A stretch of DNA of 64,000 bases from Septoria linicola (lineage: Eukaryota > Ascomycota > Dothideomycetes > Mycosphaerellales > Mycosphaerellaceae). The stretch lies in contig CP099421.1 in the NCBI GenBank assembly GCA_024114885.1, positions 2,418,001 through 2,482,000 on the forward strand, read 5' to 3'. Made by a program: the position numbers and the translations under genes. Shown here piece after piece: positions 35,645 through 45,891 of this stretch. Numbering within the stretch: position 1 is the first letter of the stretch; each line of letters begins with the position of its first letter. The notes beneath the pieces are model-generated. The model was not told where the DNA came from. It ran no database searches and saw only the letters and a list, made by a program, of their open reading frames with translations.

Positions 35645-36490
35645 ATGACAGGCTCCTTCTCCGCTGTCGATCAATCGACTATCACTGTGGGCGTGCTAGC
35701 CCTACAGGGAGCATTCGTCGAGCACATCACGTTGTTGAAGCAGGCTGCGCCGGCACTTACATCCGAATATGGCGTTCACTTTACTTTCCTCGAAGTGAGA
35801 ACTGCAGAGCAGTTGGAGCGATGTGACGCTCTGATATTGCCCGGAGGCGAGAGCACTGCTATCTCGCTCATTGCCGAGCGATGCGGCCTCCTCGAGCCTT
35901 TGCGACAGTTTGTGAAGCTGCAAAGACGACCCACATGGGGAACATGTGCTGGATTGATCCTGCTCGCCGAGGAGGCAAACAAGAGCAAGGCAACTGGCCA
36001 GGAACTAATCGGCGGCCTGGACGTCCGAGTACACAGGAATTACTTTGGCCGCCAGGTTGAATCATTCGAGGCAGCGCTCGACCTGCCTTTCCTCGGACAG
36101 GAACCATTCCACTCCGTCTTCATCCGTGCTCCAGTTGTAGAGAATGTCCTCGCTTCGCCAACGAAAGACGTCACCACAAAGATCGTCGAAAAGAGCGCGG
36201 GAGAAAACCTGTCTATCAGACCAAGCATGCCCAACCGAGCAGATACCGTTTCAGCGCCGCAGCTGAAAGCTACATCTGCCCCCGTGGAGATCTTAGGGAG
36301 ACTGCCTGGTCGCGCGAAAGCCATCAAGGATAAGACGACCACAGCAGAAGAGCTGGGAGAAGAAGGCGACATCGTGGCTGTCAAGCAAGGCAATGTGTTT
36401 GGCACGTCTTTCCACCCAGAGTTGGCTGGGGATGAGAGGATACATGCGTGGTGGCTGAGGGAAGTCATAAAGAGCAAGCAGGCGACTTGA
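35645..36490 (+). CDS. PDX2: pyridoxal 5'-phosphate synthase glutaminase subunit (Pdx2/Sno)
   Basis: Single exon, 281 residues. It is the class I glutaminase of the DXP-independent vitamin B6 pathway, supplying ammonia to the Pdx1 synthase subunit. Landmarks: GVLALQGAFVEH at the start, LILPGGESTAISLI, the nucleophile Cys in WGTCAGLILL, NYFGRQVESFE, FIRAPVV, and the catalytic His and Glu in GTSFHPELAGDERIH near the C-terminus. Between residues 180 and 235 an insertion rich in charged residues interrupts the bacterial-type fold, as in other fungal Pdx2 proteins. The ATG at 35645 follows CACC and is the first in frame. Confidence 0.96.
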   Translation: MTGSFSAVDQSTITVGVLALQGAFVEHITLLKQAAPALTSEYGVHFTFLEVRTAEQLERCDALILPGGESTAISLIAERCGLLEPLRQFVKLQRRPTWGTCAGLILLAEEANKSKATGQELIGGLDVRVHRNYFGRQVESFEAALDLPFLGQEPFHSVFIRAPVVENVLASPTKDVTTKIVEKSAGENLSIRPSMPNRADTVSAPQLKATSAPVEILGRLPGRAKAIKDKTTTAEELGEEGDIVAVKQGNVFGTSFHPELAGDERIHAWWLREVIKSKQAT

Positions 36491-36907
36491 AGTGCGGCTT
36501 GTCAAGAAACAGTAGGACATCTGTGTGAGGGAAGACACGCGATGTTCTAGCATACCAAACGCCACTTCTCTTCAAGAGGAGCGTACTGCTCGTCACGGGC
36601 CCTACATGAGGTGAGCATCCGTCAGTGGACAATCCTCTACGAGAAGAGTATGGCCTGTAGATGACAAGCATGTTTGGTGAGGAGGTGGTACGCACGCAGA
36701 TGCAAAAGCATCAAGAGTAATCGAAGCACGCAACTTCTGCTGCATACGAGGCTTGCTCGCGCATTAGACGCACCGCCATACCTTTGCGGCCAAAAAGGTG
36801 ACAGCGGCGGTAGACAGGGACGTAAGCCTTCCGGCAAAAGCCACTCTCAGAAGAATCTTGATTAGCAGGCAGCGGAGACGGTTTGCATATAGATTCTATG
36901 AACAATG

Positions 36908-39511
36908 TCATCTCGCACCCATCTGCAAATTCTCCAGCCTCGCACTAACAGCTTCCACCAACGCAGTTTCCCGTTCCAGTAGCTGCCACACTTCCTGCAT
37001 TTTCCTCTGCCTGTAGTCAACTCCCCTCGGCCCAGCACTTGAAGTGGGTCTTGACGTAGAGCCCTCTCGTACAGCATCCTCGCGCTCCTTTTGCAACTGC
37101 TCTGCCTGGGCTTTCAATTGTCCCACGATCGTCTGTACCTTATCATATCGAGACTGAAGAGTCTCCTGCTCGTCTTCTTCTTCCGTTCTTGTCGTCAGAC
37201 TGCTACTCTCCATCTGCAATATGCCTGCCGGACCAGTAGGATTAGGCGAAGGTTCTTTGCCAAGCACAGTCTGTTGAATGCGTTCAACTTCTTCTGCGAA
37301 CAGTTTCTCCTTTTCTGACATTTCTTTTCCGGCGACAGTTCTCATTTTGCGTCTCAGTCGCTCGACACGGTCCTGAATATCCCTAGTCTTCTCTCGTTGC
37401 TGCTCGACACGCTTCTGGATCTTATCCTTGCCTCCGCGTACAAGCGCTGGGTCACCAGGTCTTTGTGTTTGTGGGAACTCGTCCTCACCAGTGACGGAGT
37501 TTACACGATTCGACAGGTCACGGACCTTCGCGATCTGGTCTTTCATCTCGTTCAGCATTCGTTCCACTCTTCGGAAAAGGTCTCCCGCAGCAGTATTCAA
37601 TGCGTGAGTCTCGTTCGCCATGATTTGGTGGGCGGTTGTGATTTTCTGGAGAGTATAGGGTGAGAAATTGAGATGGCCCTTCAGATTCCCTTGATCAGCT
37701 CCAGTTGTGCTAGCCCTGCGCCAGCTTTCGATCTGAGCAGGGAGACGTGATGACTGGAAAAAGGCATCTGCGGGAACATAGGGTGTTCGAGTCTCAAAGG
37801 TCACCAGCGGATTGTTTTGAGTAAAGTCATCAGGCTCAAATCCGTGCGCGAACGCCGCAGGTTTGTCTAGAACAGCGGCAAAGGGTCGCGACGAGGCTGA
37901 AGTGAGCACAATGTAGTCCGCGTCTGCATCATCTAGCACAGCCACGGCAGCACTGGCTTGCTCAAGAGGCTCGTTGGCATTGCCGGTGAGGTGATCGACA
38001 ATTGTACTGGCAGAGTTGAGAATGACATCGAGACGAAAGTCGATGCCCTGCGATCCCTCTTGTGGTGCCAACTCACCTTCTAGTGCACCAATCCACGGCT
38101 TGAAGGATAAACCATAGATGCCTGAAGGCTGGGTTGTGTACAGCTCGTATCGGTCTGTGGGTGATGCTGTGAAGGTCGGGTATGTAGCTGAGTCGTTGCC
38201 TTTGGCCAGATCAACAGTCTCAAACAGTAGCAGATTACGCGCGAAATCGTCGTCCAACGTCAATGCGCGCGGCCGCTTTGATGGAAGCCATTCCGCTTCG
38301 ACACCTTCCACGTTGAGGCAGACGTGGACTTGGTTCGTGCTTGTCGCCAAACAAACGATGCCGATGCTCAGGCCTTCATCAATGGCAAGCTCATCGAAGT
38401 CTTCATCCTCAAAGAGGTCGCTTTGATCGACCTTGGGCGCGATAACATGAATGTCTGTGATCTCACCTGACAGCGGTTCAGGGGAAAGCTGAAATGGGCC
38501 TTGCAGCTTCGCTATCGAGCTTAACTTCTGCGGTCGGGAGTAAACATTAAATTCGTAGCGCCCGGGAAGACTGATGGGATCCTGTTCATCGAGTTCCTGA
38601 AGCCAAGCTTCTTGTTGTCGTGCCGTTCGCTTTTCAACCTCCGAGGCTTCCTGATCGTGGGCAAGGAAACTGCTCTTCGCCACAACGCTTGTCGTCAGAC
38701 TTGGGAGGAGTGTAGATGGCGCCCAGAAGTTCTCGGGCAGAAATGGGCAGAGTGCGTAGACATCGCCTTCGGTCATGGCAACCCACAGGGTCATGCTCGA
38801 CCAACCATCCTCGTCCTCGCGTCCTTCTCCACCGAAGCATGCTCCTGCCACCAACATATCGAAGTCATCTGCGGAGTAGCCCTTGTTTGTTCCGTACTTG
38901 CTGGCAGTCAAATCGTCCCTGGCGCAAGTGGCATTGGCCAATTTCTTCAAGTCGACAGCAACGGTCGGCTGGCTGAATGTGCTTCTGTCATCCTGGTCGA
39001 GCTCCCACAGCCGGACACAAGCATCTTTGGTGACGGTCACCAGTCCGTTGCCCGATGGAGAAAGAGGATGCCAAATAGCGCTAACAAGTGGTGACTTCTC
39101 CAAGACGTGGGCTGTCTCACCCACGGTGAAGTACTTTAGCTTCAAGGCCTTTTGATCGGGAAAGTCGAGATGCTCGCGTGGTGGCAAAATGCACACATGG
39201 CACGTATGCGATGTCAAGACTGCAATCAGGGATCCTTCCGGGGAGATGGAGATTTGCTGTATCGATCGGTCGGCTGGCACGGGTGTTGTAAGGACTTTAT
39301 ACTCGCCCGCTTCTTTCAAGACGTTGACATGGGCCCATCGCAGCTCTTTGCCGACCGCGAAAAAGATCTCATTCCCTCGATGTGCAATCTTCCGTGTTGA
39401 CCCATTCTGTTGCGCTGTAGCTGTTCGTGTCTTGCTCTTGTCCTGGAAGAAGTCGAATCCCGGCGTGCTGTAGTCCAGCCAGCGTGGCGACCCATCCAAC
39501 AACTTGGGCAT
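36908..39511 (-). CDS. NUP82: nucleoporin Nup82-like
   Basis: Single exon of 867 residues from the ATG at 39511; the frame is open to an ATG-like start at 39538, but the MPKLLDGSPRWL start is the natural one. The first 450 residues are beta-rich with WD-like strands (HVCILPPREH, VSAIWHPLSPSGNGLVTVTKDACVRLWEL), a beta-propeller. The last 260 residues are strongly helical with heptad Leu and charged residues, a coiled coil. This plan matches fungal Nup82/Nup88, on the cytoplasmic face of the nuclear pore, where the propeller and coiled coil anchor Nup159 and Nsp1 for mRNA export. It is divergent from the cap-binding subunit gene with about 200 bp between them, a notable pairing of two mRNA-export factors. 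Confidence 0.85.
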   Translation of the reverse strand: MPKLLDGSPRWLDYSTPGFDFFQDKSKTRTATAQQNGSTRKIAHRGNEIFFAVGKELRWAHVNVLKEAGEYKVLTTPVPADRSIQQISISPEGSLIAVLTSHTCHVCILPPREHLDFPDQKALKLKYFTVGETAHVLEKSPLVSAIWHPLSPSGNGLVTVTKDACVRLWELDQDDRSTFSQPTVAVDLKKLANATCARDDLTASKYGTNKGYSADDFDMLVAGACFGGEGREDEDGWSSMTLWVAMTEGDVYALCPFLPENFWAPSTLLPSLTTSVVAKSSFLAHDQEASEVEKRTARQQEAWLQELDEQDPISLPGRYEFNVYSRPQKLSSIAKLQGPFQLSPEPLSGEITDIHVIAPKVDQSDLFEDEDFDELAIDEGLSIGIVCLATSTNQVHVCLNVEGVEAEWLPSKRPRALTLDDDFARNLLLFETVDLAKGNDSATYPTFTASPTDRYELYTTQPSGIYGLSFKPWIGALEGELAPQEGSQGIDFRLDVILNSASTIVDHLTGNANEPLEQASAAVAVLDDADADYIVLTSASSRPFAAVLDKPAAFAHGFEPDDFTQNNPLVTFETRTPYVPADAFFQSSRLPAQIESWRRASTTGADQGNLKGHLNFSPYTLQKITTAHQIMANETHALNTAAGDLFRRVERMLNEMKDQIAKVRDLSNRVNSVTGEDEFPQTQRPGDPALVRGGKDKIQKRVEQQREKTRDIQDRVERLRRKMRTVAGKEMSEKEKLFAEEVERIQQTVLGKEPSPNPTGPAGILQMESSSLTTRTEEEDEQETLQSRYDKVQTIVGQLKAQAEQLQKEREDAVREGSTSRPTSSAGPRGVDYRQRKMQEVWQLLERETALVEAVSARLENLQMGAR

Positions 39512-39715
39512 TGTTGCGATTGTCCAAGAGAGTGTCACCAGAGGATGAGAAGTCCGAAGTGAGACGCGACTGCAGCTTTGGTGATCTTCACAAGCAAACC
39601 AACCGCGTCAAGCTTCGCGCGGCTCTTTCCGCTGTCTCAATACCACCTCCACCTCCAACCACTTCTCTCCACCCTCTGACCGGACAACAACACCACTCAA
39701 CATCCCCTCCTCACC

Positions 39716-40330
39716 ATGCCGTCACAGTTCGCAATGCGAAGCACCGTCGAGCGGCTGGACAAGCCGTCGACATATGCCATGAGCAAGGCACGCAACACCC
39801 ACGCGACATCATATGAATACTGCGCAGACCTCCAGCTAACTTCACTACAGTACAAGAAGCGCAAGCGCAATCCCACTGATGAACCAACCGACGGCTCCGC
39901 TCGTGCTCCTTCGCCGGACCTGGAGGAGAAGCTCTCCAACGCGACGACTCTCTACGTCGGCAACCTCTCCTTCTACACGACAGAAGAGCAAATCCATTCT
40001 CTCTTCAGCACATGCGGCGAGATCAAGCGCCTCGTCATGGGTCTGGACCGCTTCGCGAAGACGCCCTGTGGATTCTGCTTCGTCGAATACTACACGCATC
40101 AGGATGCGCTGGACTGCCTGAAGTACGTGGGAGGAACGAAGCTGGACGAGAGAATCATCAGAACCGACTTGGACGAGGGCTTCAGCGAGGGAAGACAATA
40201 CGGACGAGGACGCAGTGGAGGACAGGTGAGAGACGAGTACCGCGAAGAGTACGATCCTGGACGAGGTGGCTACGGAAAGCAGTTGATGGGTGATCGGGAG
40301 TACGGCGATGAGTATAACCAGGGGCGGTAA
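39716..40330 (+). CDS. CBC2: nuclear cap-binding complex small subunit (CBP20)
   Basis: An RRM protein that binds the m7G cap with its large partner. The RRM is complete: RNP2 is TLYVGNLSFYT, RNP1 is CGFCFVEYY, and the conserved tail LDERIIRTDLDEGFSEGRQYGRGRSGGQVRDEYR that folds over the cap is present. The frame is open from 39716, giving 204 residues. However, 39788-39850 looks like an intron: it ends in a textbook CTAAC branch and CTACAG, is 63 nt (a multiple of three, no stop), and only a GC donor (AAG then GCACGC) fits. Removing it gives 183 residues and joins DKPSTYAMSK to YKKRKR. The 21 extra residues resemble nothing in the family. Confidence 0.92.
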   Translation: MPSQFAMRSTVERLDKPSTYAMSKARNTHATSYEYCADLQLTSLQYKKRKRNPTDEPTDGSARAPSPDLEEKLSNATTLYVGNLSFYTTEEQIHSLFSTCGEIKRLVMGLDRFAKTPCGFCFVEYYTHQDALDCLKYVGGTKLDERIIRTDLDEGFSEGRQYGRGRSGGQVRDEYREEYDPGRGGYGKQLMGDREYGDEYNQGR

Positions 40331-40727
40331 TTGAGCAGTGATAAGGCAGACTGCAAGGTGCTCGAAGTGCACCTGGTCGCCAACACACCGATCATCGTGT
40401 CATGACGGTTCGTGCGGCATTGGACCGCGCGCGAGATACATCGATATCCTTTGGCTACGTCTAGCACAAAGCCCAGCTCACTCCACCTGCATGGAGACAG
40501 GTGCCGCACTCGGATACCACCTGCTTGCCACAGATAAAGCAAGCGACTTCGAGACCTCATTTCTGGCCTCCGCTGGAGCCTGCGCACAGCTCCGGGCCAT
40601 ACAGAGGGCTTTGTCGCGATAGGTTGCACGCAGCACTCTTATGAGCGCGAAGCGTACGGTATCGTCGATCGAGCCACAGGCAAAGACAATTGTCGAGCGC
40701 GGGACACGAGCCACAATTGGGATGCTA
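40331..40727. other. no supported gene
   Basis: Short intergenic region between the convergent ends of CBC2 and the membrane protein gene. Frames here overlap antisense and carry no motif. Confidence 0.35.
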
Positions 40728-41968
40728 CTAGACACTAGTATCAGAAATCCACCTCTCCAAGTGGTGCACATTATCCTGATCCTTTCCATCCACGACTCTC
40801 ACCCTCTCTCTTCCGATACTCAGAACCGCGGCACCGTCCTGTCCGATCCTCATATTTTCCATAAGGCGCACCTCGCCGAGCCGATCCAACAGAGTCTTGA
40901 AGTCGTCCAAGAAAATCGTGTCTGTGAAGCATTTAAACACGAATGCGAACTTCCAAAATGGGTTCACACTCCCGAGCCTTCGAAACGTGTTAGGGCATAA
41001 GCCAGATGACGGTCGTCGCGCTGAGCACGGGATGGGAAGGCTTCACTTACCCAATAACAGGCGTGACAGAGAAGACGTCAACGATGATGAAGACAATGCT
41101 GAGAAACATGCTGAGCAGCAGAACTCCGAAGCGCGGAGACGCGCGAATCAGTTCGGTCACCGAGAAGTGGTAGTTCCGCTTGATGAAATATAGGAGGCCT
41201 ATCGTGGTGAAGAGCCACCACGGATCTCTGCGCACGAGTTACATCAGCATCGGACATCATCCTCGAGACATGCTCATGTCGAAGGGAGAAGAGACTAACC
41301 GACACAGCGCCTCGAACGGTCTCGTCCTCGGAAACAGCTCCTCATCCAGATTATTGAAATACGTGAAGTTCGCGTAAATCTCCAGTACCCAGTATCCTTG
41401 CCTTGAAATGGAAGTTCCGAGGTCAGCAATGTCTCGACGATTTCTTGCAATACCGCCATAGCGATCTGAGCACAAAGTGCCACAGCATCAGCGCAACAAG
41501 CAGAGACACTCGATCTGGGTGAGGGACGACGTCTCCAGGCAATCGCTTGACTTACACCAACACGACCGACGAAATATACGCCAGACTCGTCGTCCTGCTG
41601 AGAAAATGTTTAATCTTGATCCAACTGATAACATTATGCAGACTCCAGGAAACGATAACACCCGTCGCTGTCGCAGAGAGATACCAGCCATACAGCGGCG
41701 GCGGGAAGAAGATGAAGAAGCCATTCGGTACGGCAACGAGGAGCTGCAACATACAATGTCAGCGCGAGACATGCATGCCGTGCGGTCATGATGTGGCCTG
41801 CCTACTTACCTCGACCAAAATCAAATAATGCAGCTATCGAGATCTGATATTCGCCAGAGTGATCAGAATCAACAAGATCAACGCGCCGACCATGACGCCC
41901 TGCGACCAGGCTTCCAGGATAGCCAGATCGACATTCTGCGGTCGTTCATAGGGGACTTCTTTCATCAT
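40728..41968 (-). pseudogene. multi-pass fungal membrane protein with one in-frame stop
   Basis: Five exons join in frame: 41968-41810, 41743-41556, 41401-41300, 41227-41051 and 40968-40728, 288 codons including one internal TAG at 41836-41834. Hydrophobic segments cover most of the protein: VMVGALILLILITL, LLVAVPNGFFIFF, TGVIVSWSLHNVI, the WVLEIYANFTYFNN block, WWLFTTIGLLYFI and FGVLLLSMFLSIVFIIVDV, and a soluble C-terminus FKCFTDTIFLDDFKTLLDRLG. This order is that of a widespread fungal integral membrane family of unknown function. The TAG falls between LANIRSR and LHYLILVE, where the frame and the homologous-looking sequence both continue. No GT-AG pair removes it. Either the gene is dead, or the codon is read through or is a sequence error. 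It is the only defect seen. Confidence 0.75.
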
Positions 41969-42891
41969 GGGCCTGCTACCTGGTGGCTTCGAGGTGAAGG
42001 TCTTGCTTTGGATACACTGTATCAGACCCACTATGGAGCAAGAGCGATAAGAACGATCATGAACAGAGACAATGCTACGCGCGACCAACAATAACTGCAG
42101 TCAAGCTTCTTTGCTGGGGATTTGCTTCTAACAAAATGCGGAGTCGTGCGCTAGAACAAGACCTGTGGGTCTAGCTACTAGTCCTTTCCTCACGCAGTGT
42201 TTAGTCCTTTCCTCACGCAGTGTTCAATGTAATCGCATGGCAAGGCGTCAACTACTGCAGTCACACCACCCGCACAAATCAATCGTCGTCGTCGTCGTCC
42301 ACGACCTCCTCGCCATCCTCGCTTCGTCTAGCCAGTGAGCGAGGACTGGCCATCGAAGCTACCCCATTTTCTGCGTCTGCAAAAGGTTAAGCTGACAGCC
42401 ACCGGAGCATTGCTCGGCCGCGCTAGTGGCTTGAAGGAATTCGCTGAGTTGGTTTATGCTTCACTCGTACTGGATGAAAACATTGGCTAGTCAGTCAATA
42501 ATGTCATCCACATTCCCCAAACTTCTCCAGAAGCGCCGCGGAAATAAGCACTTACTGAGCGTGGAGTCGATCTGATTAAGTTGCAGGAACTTGTAGCTCG
42601 ATCAATATTCCCTCACTGATCTCGTCGTGTCATACTGTTTGATGTGAACAGCGGTATTACCGCCTTGCTGCTTGGACTGTGCAATGAGAATCTGAGATCT
42701 TGAGACAGCTTGTGATTCTTTCTCTCGCAAGGCTGGCACTAATGCTTCTGGTCGCCATAACTTCCGCGGTGTTTCTCGCAGATGCTGCAGCCATTCGAAG
42801 AATTTCGCTCGCGTTCTTCCCATCTTGACTTGCTGTGCGGGCAGCGCAATGGCTGCTTGCCGAATTTCGGCAAGTTATCACCACACGACCA
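41969..42891. other. intergenic with a 23-bp duplication
   Basis: Contains the tandem duplication at 42179-42224 and a GTC run near 42285 (CGTCGTCGTCGTC). No gene is supported; a 73-codon minus-strand frame at 42823-42602 has no motif. Confidence 0.35.
42179..42224. repeat. 23-bp perfect tandem duplication
   Basis: The unit beginning TAGTCCTTTCCTCACGCAG occurs twice back to back with no mismatch, upstream of the interrupted membrane protein gene. Confidence 0.9.
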
Positions 42892-44425
42892 TCAATTGGC
42901 TTGGGTCGTCACGACAGCGGGAAACTCGGGCACGGTCCGGGCTCTGTCGAGAAGTAGCGGCAGGTAATGCTCCGCGCCTTGAGGTAGTCCTTCGATGATC
43001 TCGTACAGCCGCTCAAGAACTTCGGAAGGTCGATTCCGGATGCCCATCTGCCGTAATGGTACGATCTGGATCACATCAATGACAGCGTAGGCAACATCGA
43101 AGAGCTTCTCGGTCTGTGTACTTGAGTGAGCTGTCTGATCGCACTGAGGCCAGGTCCTTACTTACCATAGCTTCTCCATGCCTTTAAAGTAGCCCGTATG
43201 GTTGTTCGGTGATAAAATCCACGAGATCAGACGCGACCTTGATCGGGTAGACGAAAGTGAAGCTGGTATCTCTGGCGTCGGTGGCCAGTAAGCCGAGCCT
43301 GAGTGCCGCTTGCCATACAACCACTTTAAGCCAATGCTTAGCGCAAGCAATGTCGATTGTGCAGATTTGATCTTGACCGGACTCGTCAGAATATGTAATG
43401 TCGTACACGTGGTCCTGCAGTTCTACGAGCTGCCGCTTGTTCAGAGGTGCTTGACCTGCAGTCAACCAGAACATGAGCAGTTGCTCGTCGAATGGTCTGT
43501 AGAGCGAGACGAGGAGCTTCATGCCTTTTACGACACTGTCCGAGTGCGTCCTGTGGCAGAGTGCCGAAAGGTCCGGAGGTGGTAGGGTGATGGGATAGTA
43601 CCTACGAAGGGCAAGGTCGCGTTCTGCTGCATATAGAATGCAATACACCATTAGCCAATCTGACTGCCTAGGCATAGTGTAGCCAGGAGCATGCCACGGC
43701 TCCGGTGTTCGAGCCGCTGTTGCGAGTGTGGTGGCTTCGCGCAAGTGAAACCAAGCGGTGTTGCGATCGCCTAGCAAGGTGAAGCAATGGAAGAGTACCA
43801 AGGACGTTGCCAGGGCAGCTGTGGTCACGATGTCCTCCTGGATCAAGGATCGAACAGCATACAACCTGCGTATGGATTGACGAACAGGCCCATTCTCACC
43901 AAGCTGATCTTCTTCCCAGTAGTCCTCTGACATGAGGCTCGATAGCAGTGTGTAGATGGCCAGAGAGAAAGCGAAGCAGGACTCGTGATCATGCAATTCC
44001 TCATTCCTGACGACACATACCAGCTCGGAGAGCACGAGACATCTAGGCGTAGGATACAAATCGGTGATGGGATATTCGAAAGGTATGGGTGCCGATGTTT
44101 GGGGATGAAGGATTTGGCCCCGGCCAAAAGATGCCGCATCGTCGAACGCATCGCTGTCTGGTAACGACTGCTCATCGCTCTGTGAATCGTACGTCGATGG
44201 GTCGGAAGGGGTATTGCTCCTTCGTAGTGCATCTATGATCTTTCCCTTTTTACCCCGAGGGCCTCGTTTCTTGATCGGACTGGAATCGACGCATTCGGTT
44301 TTCTCCCTGAGACATTGGCGACAACTCCACTGTTTGTGGTCCTTGACGCATTTGATCTTCTTACTCCGACATTCGTCGCATGCCCGCGAGTACCTTGGCA
44401 GTTGTCCAGGCAGAATTGAAGTCAT
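42892..44425 (-). CDS. Zn2Cys6 transcription factor, C-terminus cut by an in-frame stop
   Basis: Exon 1, 44425-43166, and exon 2, 43113-42892, are joined by a 52-nt GT-AG intron; together 494 codons. The zinc cluster is complete: CDEC, then CVKDHKQWSC, RQC and EC, i.e. six cysteines spaced C-x2-C-x6-C-x8-C-x2-C-x6-C. A basic linker (KKRGPRGKKGK) follows, then a helical regulatory domain of the fungal type (DWLMVYCILYAAERDLALRRYYPITLP). A TAA at 43186-43184 lies 6 codons before the donor, and after it the same frame gives RHGEAM, then across the intron TEKLFDVAYAVIDVIQ. So the gene as sequenced makes 413 residues and loses about 80. A C to T change of CAA would explain it. The regulated pathway is unknown. 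Confidence 0.85.
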
Positions 44426-45891
44426 TAGCGGTAATGAAGGCTGCCATGGTTATCACGGAGAAGTGGGGGCCTTCGTCAATGTATGGGAATCCATTTGTCT
44501 GGCATATTGGACAACTGCTTGCATCTCTGGCGCAGCATCGATGTCTTCGAGGTGAGGACGATCAAGATGGAACAATGCACGTCCTGCCTTGCAGCCGTAG
44601 CAAAGGACTGTGATTCCTGGCCTCCGTCAAGGCTGATGGATTGGCACCGCTAGAAGCACGCTAGATAGCGCTAGAAGCTGGAGTTCTTGCGCTAAAGTCT
44701 GCAGATCAGCAGCCTTTCCTCGTTCACTCCGCTTCTCTGCGTCACGCTAGAAGGCGCACAGAAGAAGGATTCAGCTTGTGAAGCTCTGCCAACCATCCCG
44801 ACCAGGAGTGGCTCGTCATTCGCAGAAAGTCCCGCCGCATACGCCGTTGGTTGCGCCATTAGCACTACGGTGGGGACATTTGGGCAGGATCTTAACCGTG
44901 TTTGAGGCATTTTCTCGTATCCGGTTTGCGTGCTGCATCAGACTTGCCAATGCTATTGTGTACTCAAGCGATAAGGCCTACTTGGTCTTATTTGACGACC
45001 TCCAATCAGTAATCGTCTGCCTTCCACAATGCTCTCATGACCCTGATTGGGGTCTCTGCTCGGTACCTTGATCCAGGGCGAGCGCGGCCTGAGCTGCGGG
45101 TGATGTGCCCACGGCTGCAACGAACATAAGCATTTATGATGACCAGTCTGAGACGGTCTCCTGGGAAATTCGGCATCACAGACCATGGTGCTGCGGCCCG
45201 ATTCCGAAGCAAGATCGCAATTGCCGTCTTGGTAGCCCCGTGAACCGGTGATCGCGCTCCAGCAATACAGCCTGTTGAATAGAGTTGTAGAGCAAGATAG
45301 TCTTATGACTTGTTCTACGCCTTCGAGCTGATGGTGAAATCAGCCACATTCGCTTTGCAATCGTGAGCGTCACCAAGCATTGGGCAGCTGGCGCCTACCC
45401 AGAAACTTGCATGTCGTGGTATCATGCTACGGTGAACCGTGTCGTTAGATTGCTGTCATGCTCGCTCGGTCTTGCTGTCGATAGACTTCGCTCAGCAAGA
45501 GTATAAACCGATACAGATAGAGCCTCCATGGTGACACAACGGGTGAGGACGAGCGGCGTGTCGTTTCTCCTCTTCCCAGTCATGATCATCCCTCTTGCAA
45601 CTTTGAGACTCCCAACGCGTCTCTAGGCCGTGGTTCGCGAGCCAAGAATTCGGGATTGTGGTGAAGCCAGTGCCGAATGCACGTCGACATTTTAGAGCTG
45701 ATCTCGATGAGCTGTACGAAAATAGAGGTGCGGAAAGCCACAGATTGGCAAGTGATGTAGTCGAGCAGCGCTTGCTGCTTCGCAAATTGGTGGATCGTGG
45801 TTGCTGAGTCTGTCAGTGTCTCACCAAGAAGGCGACCGTGTTGTACATGCATTTCACACTAGCTATACATCTCTTCTGCTGTACAATGGTC
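44426..45891. other. intergenic, no supported gene
   Basis: Overlapping short frames on both strands; a GCTAGAAG/GCGCTAG-type short repeat near 44650-44690. Nothing recognisable. Confidence 0.3.

Noticed and set aside
33516..36490. Secondary-metabolite cluster around the phosphopantetheinyl transferase
   Set aside because: No polyketide synthase, NRPS or tailoring enzyme lies nearby; the neighbour is vitamin B6 synthesis. It is the general housekeeping enzyme.
40728..44425. Reassigned stop codons as an explanation for the two in-frame stops
   Set aside because: Other genes in the window end normally at TAA, TAG and TGA; a changed genetic code would extend them past their family ends.
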